From positions 1 to 32,391 of the forward strand of contig CALJWR010000306.1 of NCBI GenBank assembly GCA_937976685.1: DNA of 32,391 nucleotides. The letters run 5' to 3'. The stretch comes from an uncultured Verrucomicrobiae bacterium. GTDB lineage: Bacteria; Verrucomicrobiota; Verrucomicrobiia; Limisphaerales; J093. The first letter of the stretch is position 1. Every line of letters starts with the position of its first letter. A program made the translations under genes and the position numbers. Positions 6,570-14,760 of the stretch are shown piece after piece. The notes beneath the pieces are model-generated. The model made no database searches. It worked only from the letters and a program-made list of their open reading frames with translations, and was not told the DNA's origin.

Positions 6570-7379
6570 ATGGCAGCCGTAGTCGAAGAACTCTTCCAAG
6601 GACGCACCGAGGTCGTGTCGAGCAAGCCCTCGGCGGAGATTCCCTACATCGTCCGCCAGGCGGCCGACGAGTCGGCGGTCAAGTCCGCCGCGCTCGCCGC
6701 GACGCCCACGCTCTACGCCGGGATGCCCCGCAAGTCCGTCGAGATTTCGGAACGCATCAACGCCGACACCTGGAAAATCGTCGTCCGCTACGAGGCGCAG
6801 GAGTTCGAGCAGCAGGAGGAGCCCGAACCGGTCTTCTCCTTCGACACCGGCGGCGGCACCCAGCACATCACCCAGTCCATTCAGACGCTCGGCAAGTACG
6901 GCCCGGCGGCGACGGACAAGCTCGGCGGGGCCATCGGCTTCGACGGCGAGAACGTCGAGGGCGTGGACGTCACCATCCCGGTCTACAGCTTCTCCGAGAC
7001 GCACTACCTCCCGGCCTCGGTCGTCACGCTCGGCTATCGGGTGAGCCTCTTCCGCGTGACCGGCACGGTGAACTCCGGCGGTTTCCGGGGCTTCGCGGCC
7101 GGGGAAGTGCTCTTCCTCGGCGCGTCCGGCTCCCGGCGCGGGACGGGTTACGACGACGACTGGGAGATCACCTTCAAGTTCGCGGCCCAGCCCAACCGGA
7201 ATGACATCCGCGTGGGCGATATCGGCCCCATCTCCAAGAAAGGCTGGGAATACCTCTGGGTGCAGTACGCGCCCGAGGTGGACAACGACAAGAAGCAGAT
7301 CATCAAGAAGCCCGTGGCGGCCTATGTCGAGAAGGTCTACCCCGACGGCTCCTTCGGCGCGCTGGGGATCGGAGGGTAG
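6570..7379 (+). CDS. Phage distal tail protein of unknown family
   Basis: The 269-residue product starts at ATG 6570, ten bases after the tape measure stop, with AGAGGCAAGG upstream. It is beta-rich. Visible segments are AALAATPTLYAGMPRKSVEISERINADTWKIVVRYEAQEFEQQEEPEPVFSFDTGG near the N-terminus, GAIGFDGENVEGVDVTIPVYSFSETHYLPASVV in the middle, and DDDWEITFKFAAQPNRNDIRVGDIGPISKKGWEYLWVQYAPE near the C-terminus. The gene immediately after the tape measure gene usually encodes a distal tail or baseplate hub protein, and the pattern would fit that. I do not recognise a named family. Confidence 0.55.
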   Translation: MAAVVEELFQGRTEVVSSKPSAEIPYIVRQAADESAVKSAALAATPTLYAGMPRKSVEISERINADTWKIVVRYEAQEFEQQEEPEPVFSFDTGGGTQHITQSIQTLGKYGPAATDKLGGAIGFDGENVEGVDVTIPVYSFSETHYLPASVVTLGYRVSLFRVTGTVNSGGFRGFAAGEVLFLGASGSRRGTGYDDDWEITFKFAAQPNRNDIRVGDIGPISKKGWEYLWVQYAPEVDNDKKQIIKKPVAAYVEKVYPDGSFGALGIGG

Positions 7380-7381
7380 CC

Positions 7382-8215
7382 ATGGCCGGAGACGACCTCA
7401 AGAAGGTGGCCCGCGGGCAGCCGCTCCGCATCCCGGCGGCGGCCTACAACTACTTCATCGACGCGGCCGCGGACTACCGCAACCGCACGGTCGGCATGGA
7501 GGGCGAGTACAAGCAGCACGACACCAAGACCGGCATCATCTACGTGCGGAACGACGCGGGCGGCGACCTCGAGCAGTTCTCCGTGGTGGGCCTGGACGGC
7601 CTCGTCATCGGCCCGGACGACAACGACCGGGAGTTCCGGCACCGGGTGGTCATGAAGGGCGTGAAACCCGACGAGGACAAGCATCGGAGCAAGTTCGGCA
7701 TCATGGTCGAGCCGGTCGCATCCGGCAAGCTCGGCCGCGCCGTGGTGGCGGGCCTCTGCCAGGTGAAACTTAACGTGCCGGACGAGGAGAACGAGCCGCG
7801 CTTCGCCGAGATGGACGACGGCGTCACGGGAAACCTCAAGGCCGCGACCTACGGCTCGGCGGTCATCCTCTGGCGCGAGGGCGGGACGGGCGTCCAGTGG
7901 GCGGTCGTGCGGCTGGGGAACCTCCCCATTCTCTTCCCCGTCGAGCTGGAGCAGTACGGCGGCGAACAGGGCGACGACGAGAATCCCGCCACCTGGACCT
8001 ACAACGTCAAGGACGCCTTCACGGGCGAGACGCTCGAAGAGGGCGTGGACCCGACCGCCGACCCGCACAAATGGAAGCGCCCCTCGGTGGGCTGGATGAT
8101 TCCGGCGACCTTCGGCTACGCCCACTACAACGGCGACGGCGACCTCGTGCTCGGCTGGATCAACGAGATGGTGGACCAGGAATCCTGCGAGGAGGACTCG
8201 GGCGGAAGCCCGTGA
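7382..8215 (+). CDS. Phage distal tail or baseplate protein of unknown family
   Basis: The gene starts at ATG 7382, only two bases after the previous stop, with GGAGGGTAGCC upstream. The 277-residue product opens with LKKVARGQPLRIPAAAYNYFIDAAADYRNR, a helix with a polar face, then a set of beta strands (TGIIYVRNDAGGDLEQFSVVGLDGLVIGPDD; FRHRVVMKGVKPDEDKHRSKFGIMVEPVASGKLGRAVVAGLCQVKLNV) that read like a small barrel domain. The C-terminus contains FGYAHYNGDGDLVLGWINE and is acidic. The barrel-like part resembles capsid or spike domains that carry solvent-exposed loops, but I cannot name it. Its position in a block of tail genes implies a virion protein. Confidence 0.5.
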   Translation: MAGDDLKKVARGQPLRIPAAAYNYFIDAAADYRNRTVGMEGEYKQHDTKTGIIYVRNDAGGDLEQFSVVGLDGLVIGPDDNDREFRHRVVMKGVKPDEDKHRSKFGIMVEPVASGKLGRAVVAGLCQVKLNVPDEENEPRFAEMDDGVTGNLKAATYGSAVILWREGGTGVQWAVVRLGNLPILFPVELEQYGGEQGDDENPATWTYNVKDAFTGETLEEGVDPTADPHKWKRPSVGWMIPATFGYAHYNGDGDLVLGWINEMVDQESCEEDSGGSP

Positions 8216-8223
8216 GGCGCGAT

Positions 8224-8664
8224 ATGGGCGAAACCGGCAAAGCGGTGGTTCTGGAGAGCGGGAAGCGCGGCGTCCACGCCAGCGGCAAGGTCGGCGTCTT
8301 CACCGCCGAGGGCGAATGCCCCTCCTGCTGCGGGTGCGAGCCTGTGGTGCTGGGGTCGTTCACGACCAACTCCTCGAATCCGGTCTGGAACCTCACGCCC
8401 TACCATGGCGACCACATGGCCCCGCCGCATTCGTACTGGCGGCTCATCGAGATGGGTGTCTGCTACCCCGGCAGCTATCCCTGGTACGGCGCGGGCTGCG
8501 TGGATGGAAGCGGCAGGCTCGTCAACCTGCCGAACGAGTTCCGTTCCCGCTATTACTACAACGGCTACATGCAGCTCCAGATCGGCTGCCTCGATCCCGA
8601 GGACCCGAATTACATCGTCTGGCCGGGAAGCTGCCAAACCCGGACGCCGAGGTACTCATGCTGA
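8224..8664 (+). CDS. Cys-rich phage virion protein, unknown
   Basis: ATG 8224 follows the previous stop by eight bases, with a GAGGCG site. The 146-residue product opens with short Gly-containing repeats (GKAVVLESGKRGVHASGKVGVF) and then a cysteine cluster CPSCCGCEP (about residues 33-41). The remainder is Tyr/Trp-rich (YHGDHMAPPHSYWRLIEMGVCYPGSYPWYGAGC; RSRYYYNGYMQLQIGCLDPEDPNYIVWPGSCQ) with further spaced Cys. This looks like an extracellular disulfide or metal-stabilised binding domain of a tail tip. The 3' end overlaps the next gene by seven bases. No family is recognised. Confidence 0.5.
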   Translation: MGETGKAVVLESGKRGVHASGKVGVFTAEGECPSCCGCEPVVLGSFTTNSSNPVWNLTPYHGDHMAPPHSYWRLIEMGVCYPGSYPWYGAGCVDGSGRLVNLPNEFRSRYYYNGYMQLQIGCLDPEDPNYIVWPGSCQTRTPRYSC

Positions 8665-9716
8665 ACCGAATCCATGAAGACGGCCTCATGACGCACATGC
8701 CGTTCCTGACCACGGGACCGGATGGCGAACGCATGCTCTTCTTCTGCCGAGCCGACGAGAAGCGTGTCTGGAAGGCGCACTACGTCGCGGGCGACGGCCC
8801 GGTCATGCGCATCGAGACCGGCCTGGGTGAGGACGTTTGCGAGTGCTCGCCGACCGCCTGGCATGACGAGACCGGCTGGCACGTCTCCTTCATCGCCGGA
8901 GGCAAACCGGAGAACCCGCTCTTTCATCTCTTCCGCATGGACGGCCCGGCGCTCGACCGGCTCTCCCCGCCGGTGGCCATGCTTCCGGCGCGGACGGGGT
9001 TCGTGTACCGGGACCGGCTCGTCCATGGCGACCCGGAAGACCTCGTCCATGTGCGCGAGCCCGCCGGGGACGCTTGTATCGAGCTTCCCGGCGCGACCTT
9101 ATATCGCGTGGCGTACCGGGCGGACCTTCCCGAGCGGCTTCTCGTCACAGGCCAATGGACCGAGGGGGAAGAGTTCTTCACGCTGGAATACGACCTCGCC
9201 ACCGGCCGCCAGCACTTCATCGAGTGCGACGGCGTCCCGGCCTACAAGTGCACCATTCACGGCCGCACAGTCATCTACGCCGAGCGCACAGGCGAGAACT
9301 TCGAGAGTCGGAGGCTCAAAGAGGCGGCGTCCGTCCACGTCCGGCCCGCGAACGCGGCGGTGCGCCGCCAGCCGGAGCCGGTCGCGGCGACGGATTCCGC
9401 GCCCGCCGTGAAGAAGTGTGGTTGCAAGGCGCGTGCGGTCACGAGCGCACCCGTTGTGCCGGTGCGCCCCTCGTGCCTGGAGTGCGTCGAGAAGCATCTC
9501 GGCGCGGCCTACGTGCTTCTCGCGGAGGCGGCGGACGGTTACGCCCATCGCCTGCGCGCCATCGGGCATTTCCACGAAGCCGAGGACGAGTCGCAGGAGT
9601 GGCCCACGCTGCACACGGCTATCCGCGCGGCGCGGAAGACCTACCAGACCGGGGGAACCATCCCGGACTGGGAGGCGTTGGGCAAACTCGTCCAGGAGGT
9701 GCGCGATGCTCGTTGA
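8658..9716 (+). CDS. Phage tail protein: beta-propeller-like domain plus C-terminal Cys-x-x-Cys helical domain
   Basis: ATG 8658 lies inside the end of the preceding gene. The 352-residue product has two clear parts. Residues about 1-230 are a series of four-stranded motifs (GPDGERMLFFCRADEKRVWKAHYV, TAWHDETGWHVSFIAGG, LFHLFRMDG, RTGFVYRDRLVHGDPEDLV, ERLLVTGQWTEGEEFFTLEYDLATG) resembling propeller blades. Residues about 255-285 form a Pro/Ala linker with CGCK. Residues about 285-352 are a helical domain beginning CLECVEKHLGAAYVLLAEAADG, with HRLRAIGHFHEAEDESQEW and a final AIRAARKTYQTG. The second part has the look of a free-standing small phage protein fused here. Function of either part is unknown; host recognition is possible. 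Confidence 0.5.
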   Translation: MLNRIHEDGLMTHMPFLTTGPDGERMLFFCRADEKRVWKAHYVAGDGPVMRIETGLGEDVCECSPTAWHDETGWHVSFIAGGKPENPLFHLFRMDGPALDRLSPPVAMLPARTGFVYRDRLVHGDPEDLVHVREPAGDACIELPGATLYRVAYRADLPERLLVTGQWTEGEEFFTLEYDLATGRQHFIECDGVPAYKCTIHGRTVIYAERTGENFESRRLKEAASVHVRPANAAVRRQPEPVAATDSAPAVKKCGCKARAVTSAPVVPVRPSCLECVEKHLGAAYVLLAEAADGYAHRLRAIGHFHEAEDESQEWPTLHTAIRAARKTYQTGGTIPDWEALGKLVQEVRDAR

Positions 9717-10284
9717 GAACTTCCGCATCACGCCCCGCGACGACCTGTCCTGCAATCTCGGGTGGACTTCTCTCTGGCCGGATGGCGCGTCCTGGGTCTT
9801 CGTCAACGGCAAGCACGCCGTGGGGCCGCTCGTCACCGGCACGGCCGACCGGATGGTGAAAATATCCTTCGCCCTCTCCAACGTGGCGCGGATCGAGATT
9901 CACGACTTCCCGGACGACGCGGTCCGGCCCGACCCCATCCTGGTCGAGCCGAACACGCGGCCAACGCTTTCCTGGAACCCAGTCGAGGAGGCGGCGCGCT
10001 ACCGCATCTACCACCGGAAGCGCGGGGACGCTGCCGAGACCGTCATTTACGACAAGGCCGCGATGCAAGGGCTGGAGCGGTGCGAGGTCATCTGCCCCAT
10101 GCTGCTCGACGGCCGGGGCGGCGTCTGGCACTTCCTGCGCGTCGAGGCCGTGGACGAGTACGGGAACGAGTCCACGCGCCAGAGTTGGACCTACTTCGTC
10201 ATGGACCTGCCGCTCGTCCCCGAGCATGTCTCGGTGACCGAGGGCGTCGTTCCCGGAACCTACGACTTCAAACTGGAGGATTGA
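9706..10284 (+). CDS. Phage tail protein with fibronectin-III-like domain
   Basis: I take ATG 9706 because AGGAGGT at 9694-9700 is correctly spaced; the longer upstream frame overlaps the previous gene. The 192-residue product has an N-terminal beta domain (LGWTSLWPDGASWVFVNGKHAVGPLVTG) and then RPTLSWNPVEEAARYRIYHRKRGDAAETVIYD, which is the strand B/C pattern of a fibronectin type III fold, closed by WHFLRVEAVDEYGNESTRQSW. Fibronectin-like modules are frequent decorations of tail and capsid proteins. Function beyond decoration or adhesion cannot be stated. It overlaps the end of the preceding gene by 11 bases, so the two are likely coupled. Confidence 0.55.
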   Translation: MLVENFRITPRDDLSCNLGWTSLWPDGASWVFVNGKHAVGPLVTGTADRMVKISFALSNVARIEIHDFPDDAVRPDPILVEPNTRPTLSWNPVEEAARYRIYHRKRGDAAETVIYDKAAMQGLERCEVICPMLLDGRGGVWHFLRVEAVDEYGNESTRQSWTYFVMDLPLVPEHVSVTEGVVPGTYDFKLED

Positions 10285-10287
10285 AAC

Positions 10288-11808
10288 ATGCCTACGCCAA
10301 CCGCAGACAGACTTCGCGTCTACTTCCCCTCGAAGAACCTTTCCGCCGACGGCGACGCGCTTCCGCAGCTCGTCGCCGATGCGGGCGGGTCGCTCACGAC
10401 CATCGTGGACGCCGCGCTCACCCAGGCGGACGACTACTGGAACGGGGCCGTCGGGTGGTTCGACGGCAACACGCCGACCGCCGTCTTGCAAGGGCAGTTC
10501 TTCCACGTGAAGGACTTCGAATCGACCACCGGCACGCTCACGCTCTCGAAGGAACTCCCCGCCGTCCCGGCCGCGGGCGATACCTTCCGTCTGGCCTTGG
10601 GCGGCAACTGGCGCTCTGCCCAAGAGACTTTCGGGATGCTCGTGGGAGGCGTTCTGCCGGAACTGAAGACCGTCTCCGGCGTCAACATCACCGGCCTTAC
10701 CCTCAAGAAAGCCTCCGCGCTCCTCGGCACGGGCACGCTCACCGTCTTCTACAAGCGCGCCCAGCAGATGCTCTACATCAAGATGGGCGCGCAGGCCTAC
10801 GGCGTGGGACTCGACACCTCGGTGAACGTCACCGGCGGCATCGTCTTCGCGGCCGACGGCCAGGCGTGGCTCCAGGTGGACATCGTCGCCGCGTTGCTCC
10901 CGACCGTGGACCGCACCGACACCTGGACCTTGGCCTACCCGGAGCGGACGCTCACTCCCGACTACGAGGGCTACGAGACGAAAAACGACATCGGCGGCAA
11001 GACCCGCTACCGCCTCGAATGCGTCAAGAACACCGATCCCGCCGACACGATGGTGGACCTCTCGGTTTACACGGGCAAGCCCTCCGGCGCGCAGAGCGCC
11101 ATCGCCTCCGGCCAGAGTTTGGGCCTTGTCGCCGGGGCGTTCGATGTGACCGACGCCACCGGCTGGCCCGTGAAGGGTTTCTGGATCAGGAACAAGACCG
11201 TGAACTCCGGCGTCGGCGACTGCCGCTACGTCAACTATCGTTCCGGGAACACGCTCTACTGCTTCGGCGTGGACTGGGCTTTGCTTGCCTTCAACACCGG
11301 CGCGAGCGAAATCCGCCAGGGCGACGTCCTCACCGGAGCCACCTCCGGCGCGACCGCCGTCGTGGACCAAGTCGTCGTTACGAGCGGCACCTGGGGCGGC
11401 GGGAACGCGGCCGGGACGCTGCTCTTGAAGAAGGTCGTCGGGACGTTCTCGAACACCGAGTACCTGCGCGTCTCCAGCGTGAACATGGCCCGCGCTACTG
11501 CGGCCTCCGTACTGGGACTGCGAGGGTACACAGCCGTCGCCTGGGCGGCGGCCAACGTCATCGAACTCATGCCCGACGTGGACGTCGGCGCGAACAAGCC
11601 CGCCGTCAACCAGTACGAGAACCCGGCCTCCGAAACCGTCGCGCCCGCCAACGTCACCTTCCAGGCGGCCTTCAGCGCGGCGACGGCGCTCTATCTCAAC
11701 CACCTCGGCCCGGCCAAGCTCCACGGCGTCTGGCGGCGCGAGTGGTTCATGGACGGCCACCAGTCCCGCGCCGGGATCGACGCCGACACCCGGTACTTCT
11801 GGAGTTGA
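10288..11808 (+). CDS. Large phage tail / receptor-binding structural protein, unknown family
   Basis: The 506-residue product starts at ATG 10288, with GGAGGATTG just upstream. It is almost wholly beta-rich with regular short strands and many Gly, Thr and Val. Segments worth noting are GRLTV-type strands such as TLTLSKELPAVPAAGDTFRLALGG (residues about 85-108), LLGTGTLTVFYKRAQQMLYIKMG, IRQGDVLTGATSGATAVVDQVVV (a motif shared with many structural proteins that describe an attribute plus a repeat), and an Asn-rich end. The absence of coiled-coil and of a lysozyme-like motif suggests a passive structural or receptor-binding role. I cannot assign a family. Confidence 0.5.
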   Translation: MPTPTADRLRVYFPSKNLSADGDALPQLVADAGGSLTTIVDAALTQADDYWNGAVGWFDGNTPTAVLQGQFFHVKDFESTTGTLTLSKELPAVPAAGDTFRLALGGNWRSAQETFGMLVGGVLPELKTVSGVNITGLTLKKASALLGTGTLTVFYKRAQQMLYIKMGAQAYGVGLDTSVNVTGGIVFAADGQAWLQVDIVAALLPTVDRTDTWTLAYPERTLTPDYEGYETKNDIGGKTRYRLECVKNTDPADTMVDLSVYTGKPSGAQSAIASGQSLGLVAGAFDVTDATGWPVKGFWIRNKTVNSGVGDCRYVNYRSGNTLYCFGVDWALLAFNTGASEIRQGDVLTGATSGATAVVDQVVVTSGTWGGGNAAGTLLLKKVVGTFSNTEYLRVSSVNMARATAASVLGLRGYTAVAWAAANVIELMPDVDVGANKPAVNQYENPASETVAPANVTFQAAFSAATALYLNHLGPAKLHGVWRREWFMDGHQSRAGIDADTRYFWS

Positions 11809-11814
11809 TAATCC

Positions 11815-13206
11815 ATGCCCGGCCTGGAGAACGGATCGAGCATCGCTAACGCCTTCACCTGGGACCACACGCAGTACCCGGGCGGAACCCGCGTCTTCGG
11901 ACGCCTGACCACCTCCGGGGGCGGCGGGAACTACCAAGACTGGTGGGCGCTCTACCTCCTGGCCGGGAAGACCTACGTCTTTCAGACGCGCCTGCCGACC
12001 GCGTTCGACCCATACCTCTACCTCTACAATTCTGCTGGGAGCTACGTCGCCTACGACAACAACTCCGGCGACGACGGCAGCGGCATGGCGAAGATGACCT
12101 ATGCCTGCACCGCCGAGGGCTGGTACTTCATCGTCGTCTACCTCTACTCCGGCTCCTACGGTCCCTACATCCTGGAATCCGTCCCCGCGCCGAAGTCCTT
12201 CAAGAACTACTCCGTCTCTCCGGCGCGGCTCGACGCCCGGAAAACGCTCGAAGCCGCCGTCTGGTCGCGGTTCGAGGCCATCAGCAAGAAGGTCTTCGCG
12301 GGGAACCCGTGCCGGTTCGAGGTCCGGCCGCGCACGACCGGCGGGAACGCGGGGCGCTTCTCCGCCCGGGCCGGACGGGAAGCGGGCATCCAGAGCCGGT
12401 TCAACGCCATCAAGACGCCCATTGTGGTGGTTTCCCCGGCGCGCTTCGACTCGCGGGCCGGGATGACCGGCCTGAACGCGAGCCGGTTCGGCATCCGGGT
12501 GGGGCAGGAAGCTGCCGTCCCATCACGCTTCGAGACCCGGCGCGTGGAACTGGCCGACATCATCAGCCGGTTCGGCGTGCAGGCGCGCAGTCTCGGCGGC
12601 ATCACGCCGTCCCGGAACGACGCGCTCGTCCGCCCCGGCTGGACGCTCTACGGCCGCGACACGGAAACCGGCGCTGCGAGCCTGCTTGGCTTCATCCCGG
12701 CCGACGCGGACCCGAGGGAACTCCTCGGCGTGCCGCTCCCGGATGGCGTCTACGAAATCGAGGTCCGGCCGTCGGAGTGGTTCTGGGACGAGTGCCGGGG
12801 CCGGAAAGTCATCACGCTCATCGCCGGGAGCGCCGGGGGCGGCGGCACGACCACGGGCCTTCCCGTCATCCAGAACCTGCGGCGGGACCTCGTCTCCTTC
12901 CAGAGCGTCATCCGATGGAACGTGGTCGCCGAGTACGAGCCGGGGGCGTTCCGGTTCGGGCTGTGGTTCGGGGCGACGTCGCCCGTGGACACCTCCGGCG
13001 CGCCCGACCAGACCGTGGACTACGTCTCCGGCCAGGGCGAGTACCAAGCCGCACGCGCCCAGGCCGCGCCTGAATACGTCGCCGTCGCGGCCTACACGGA
13101 CGTCGAGCAGGGTTCGGCGTCCGAACTCTTCCTCGACTGGGACGCCATCGCGCCCATCAGCCCGCCGAACCAGTATCCCTTGAAACAAGGCCAAGTTACG
13201 GGCTGA
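11815..13206 (+). CDS. Phage tail adhesin: PPC-like beta domain followed by nine 14-15 residue RF repeats
   Basis: The 463-residue product starts at ATG 11815. Residues about 40-122 have the pattern of a bacterial pre-peptidase C-terminal (PPC) beta-sandwich: DWWALYLLAGKTYVFQT, DPYLYLYNSAGSYVAYDNNSG, and CTAEGWYFIVVYLYSGSYGPY. Residues 138-267 are nine tandem units of 14-15 residues, each opening with Arg-Phe (or Arg-Leu) and usually carrying Arg at the fifth or sixth place, for example RFSARAGREAGIQS, RFDSRAGMTGLNAS and RFGIRVGQEAAVPS. The C-terminal 195 residues are beta-rich. Repeats of this build may form a fibrous shaft between the two domains. Family knowledge supports adhesion for PPC domains; the receptor role is inference. 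Confidence 0.6.
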   Translation: MPGLENGSSIANAFTWDHTQYPGGTRVFGRLTTSGGGGNYQDWWALYLLAGKTYVFQTRLPTAFDPYLYLYNSAGSYVAYDNNSGDDGSGMAKMTYACTAEGWYFIVVYLYSGSYGPYILESVPAPKSFKNYSVSPARLDARKTLEAAVWSRFEAISKKVFAGNPCRFEVRPRTTGGNAGRFSARAGREAGIQSRFNAIKTPIVVVSPARFDSRAGMTGLNASRFGIRVGQEAAVPSRFETRRVELADIISRFGVQARSLGGITPSRNDALVRPGWTLYGRDTETGAASLLGFIPADADPRELLGVPLPDGVYEIEVRPSEWFWDECRGRKVITLIAGSAGGGGTTTGLPVIQNLRRDLVSFQSVIRWNVVAEYEPGAFRFGLWFGATSPVDTSGAPDQTVDYVSGQGEYQAARAQAAPEYVAVAAYTDVEQGSASELFLDWDAIAPISPPNQYPLKQGQVTG

Positions 13207-13314
13207 AGAAAAAGCTCGAATTCCGGTCGGAAAGCCCTTGATGTTCGGCCAAAGTCATGGCTCATGTGTCATTGATGGCGCGCATAAAGCGTTGCCCGAA
13301 AGGAGGTTGGAGAC

Positions 13315-13626
13315 ATGACCGAAACGCGGAAAGAGATCGAGAAGAGGCGGGTCGGGAGGCAGCTCAAACAGAGCGCCGCCGAACGGTACGCCGATCTTCG
13401 GGGGGACATAGGCGCGCTCCTCGACCTGATCGGCGAGGAGGTTCGGGTCCATGCGGAGCGGGCCGCCCGCGCTCCCAAGAACTGGGGCTACGCGGGCGAC
13501 GCCGGGCACATCCGCGAGAGCCTGAAGGGCATCCTCTCGTCGCTCCTCATCGGGCGGTACGAGTGGTCGGAGACCGACGCAGCGCGGTTCATCGAGGACC
13601 ACCTCGAAGAGATGCGCTCCGAGTAG
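13315..13626 (+). CDS. Hypothetical small helical protein
   Basis: The 103-residue product starts at ATG 13315, with a strong AAAGGAGG at 13299-13306. It is mostly helical and charged (KEIEKRRVGRQLKQSAAERYADLRGDIGALLDLIGEEVRVHAERAAR) with a closing segment RYEWSETDAARFIEDHLEEM. No DNA-binding motif or signal is seen. It is the first of three small genes after the adhesin block and before the terminator-like hairpin; these may be late phage genes or host-takeover genes. A 108-base gap separates it from the adhesin gene, in which I see no clear promoter. Family unknown. Confidence 0.5.
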   Translation: MTETRKEIEKRRVGRQLKQSAAERYADLRGDIGALLDLIGEEVRVHAERAARAPKNWGYAGDAGHIRESLKGILSSLLIGRYEWSETDAARFIEDHLEEMRSE

Positions 13627-13659
13627 GGCCACGAGGAAAACGGAAAGGAGGTGATGCCG

Positions 13660-13959
13660 ATGGAGATGCGCCCGTTCGAGAAGCACGATTGGGACGCCTT
13701 CGCCGGGGCGGAAGGCTGGCCGGACCACCCGCCGCTTTTCGGGGAAGGCCGTTTGGAGGACGGCATGGACTACGTGCTGGTTCTCGACAAGAACGGGGCC
13801 TGCCTGGTGCTCGACGACGATCAGGCGCAATTCGGCGGCTACGCGCTGGAACGCGCGTTCGCCACGCCGGACGATGCCCGCGCGTTCGGCGAGTCGCTGG
13901 ACGAGCTGAAAACCAGGGGCGAGATGTTCCTCGCCGGGTTCCGCGAAATCTGGCCGTGA
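13660..13959 (+). CDS. Hypothetical small acidic protein
   Basis: I choose ATG 13660: AAGGAG at 13645-13650 is nine bases upstream. GTG 13651 and ATG 13654 are in frame but overlap or abut the site. The roughly 99-residue product (MEMRPFEKHDWDAFAGAEGW...) is alpha/beta with WPDHPPLFGEGRLEDGMDYVLVLDKNGACLVLDDDQAQFGGYALERAF and a helical end. The pattern suggests a small single-domain protein with an acidic surface. Its stop is followed 37 bases later by the next gene, which has its own AAGGAG site. Function unknown. Confidence 0.5.
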   Translation: MEMRPFEKHDWDAFAGAEGWPDHPPLFGEGRLEDGMDYVLVLDKNGACLVLDDDQAQFGGYALERAFATPDDARAFGESLDELKTRGEMFLAGFREIWP

Positions 13960-13996
13960 CATGGGGTCGCGGCAAAACGCAGAAGGAGAACAATCC

Positions 13997-14542
13997 ATGA
14001 CGAAGAAGACGAGGAAGAAGACGGGATCGAAGAACGACAAGCCGCAGGCGAAGGTTGACAAGACCGCTCCCGCGCTGAAGGAGCCGAATAAGGCCCCGGT
14101 GACCGATGCGGACCTGGCGGCGCTCAAGAAGAAGGCCGAGGAGGCCAAGGTCGAACTGGTGCGGGGCAGGAACGAGGCCGATGCGCTGCGCCTCCAGGCC
14201 AAGAGCGTCGAATCCGTGGCGAGGAAGACCTTCGCCGAGGCGGTGGCCCCATACCGGGATGCCTGCCGCAAGGCCGGAGTCGAGTGCGAGTACGCCGGGC
14301 GGCGCGCCGCCAACGTCTCCGAGAAGGTCGCCTTCCTGGTCGAAAAGGTGGAAAAGGGGCTGAAGGTGGTCATCAAGGGCAAGCCCGAAACCGAGGAGAT
14401 CATCCCGGCGACCGCGCTCAAGGAGTCGATCAACAAGGCGGCCTACGCCTACACGGACAAGCACATCGGGCCGAAGGAGAAGGTCGGCAACAAGGGCGGG
14501 AGCCTCTCCAACCGGCTCCGCGCCGCCCTGGCCGCAAAGTAA
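13997..14542 (+). CDS. Hypothetical Lys-rich protein with coiled-coil segment
   Basis: The 181-residue product starts at ATG 13997, after AGAAGGAGAA at 13981-13990. The first 35 residues are a Lys/Thr-rich disordered tail (MTKKTRKKTGSKNDKPQAK...), followed by a helix ALKKKAEEAKVELVRGRNEADALRLQAKSVESVARK that could form a coiled coil, and a more compact C-terminal region with KVVIKGKPETEEIIPATALKESI. A basic, disordered N-terminus could bind nucleic acid or pack into a head, but this is speculation. It is the last gene before the terminator-like hairpin at 14562-14592. No family is recognised. Confidence 0.5.
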   Translation: MTKKTRKKTGSKNDKPQAKVDKTAPALKEPNKAPVTDADLAALKKKAEEAKVELVRGRNEADALRLQAKSVESVARKTFAEAVAPYRDACRKAGVECEYAGRRAANVSEKVAFLVEKVEKGLKVVIKGKPETEEIIPATALKESINKAAYAYTDKHIGPKEKVGNKGGSLSNRLRAALAAK

Positions 14543-14561
14543 CCCATCCCGCCGTTCCACG

Positions 14562-14592
14562 AGAGAGCCCGGGCAACGCGCTCGGGTTTCTC
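14562..14592 (+). terminator. Terminator-like hairpin closing the phage module
   Basis: Twenty bases after the last small gene, AGAGAGCCCG (14562-14571) can pair with CGGGTTTCTCT (14583-14593) across an eleven-base loop, with one unpaired base and G-U pairs. The following run is only TTTCTCTT, not a clean U tract. I read it as a probable intrinsic terminator for the phage transcript, separating it from the promoter of the defence operon. Confidence 0.45.
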
Positions 14593-14670
14593 TTCGGCAT
14601 CTTCCTGCCATCTCACGACTTCCACGAATCCGCTACGACCTGGCGGTGCAAAGCCGCTTGGATTTTTCAT

Positions 14671-14698
14671 TTGACATCCTGACGCATTTTCGTATACT
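14671..14698 (+). promoter_or_regulatory. Sigma70-type promoter for the defence operon
   Basis: TTGACA at 14671-14676 and TATACT at 14693-14698 are separated by 16 bases, an excellent match to the sigma70 consensus. A start site is expected near 14705, leaving a leader of about 55 bases before the HTH gene, which has GGAGGT at 14747-14752. The leader contains ATGCAT/GCATGC palindromic bases at about 14736-14743. The small HTH protein immediately downstream could act on this promoter, but no clear operator repeat is seen. Confidence 0.75.
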
Positions 14699-14760
14699 CT
14701 GATGCTTTCTCTTTCGCCTGAGCGTGTTTGCCTGAATGCATGCTGCGGAGGTAGCTCAAG

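Noticed and set aside
5243..7204. Plus-strand frame of 653 codons across tape measure and the next gene
   Set aside because: It crosses a real gene boundary and has an Arg/Gly/His-rich composition; shadow of the true frame.
9619..11937. Minus-strand open frame of 772 codons
   Set aside because: Complement of a tail gene with matching codon phase, no ribosome binding site and no domain; a shadow frame.
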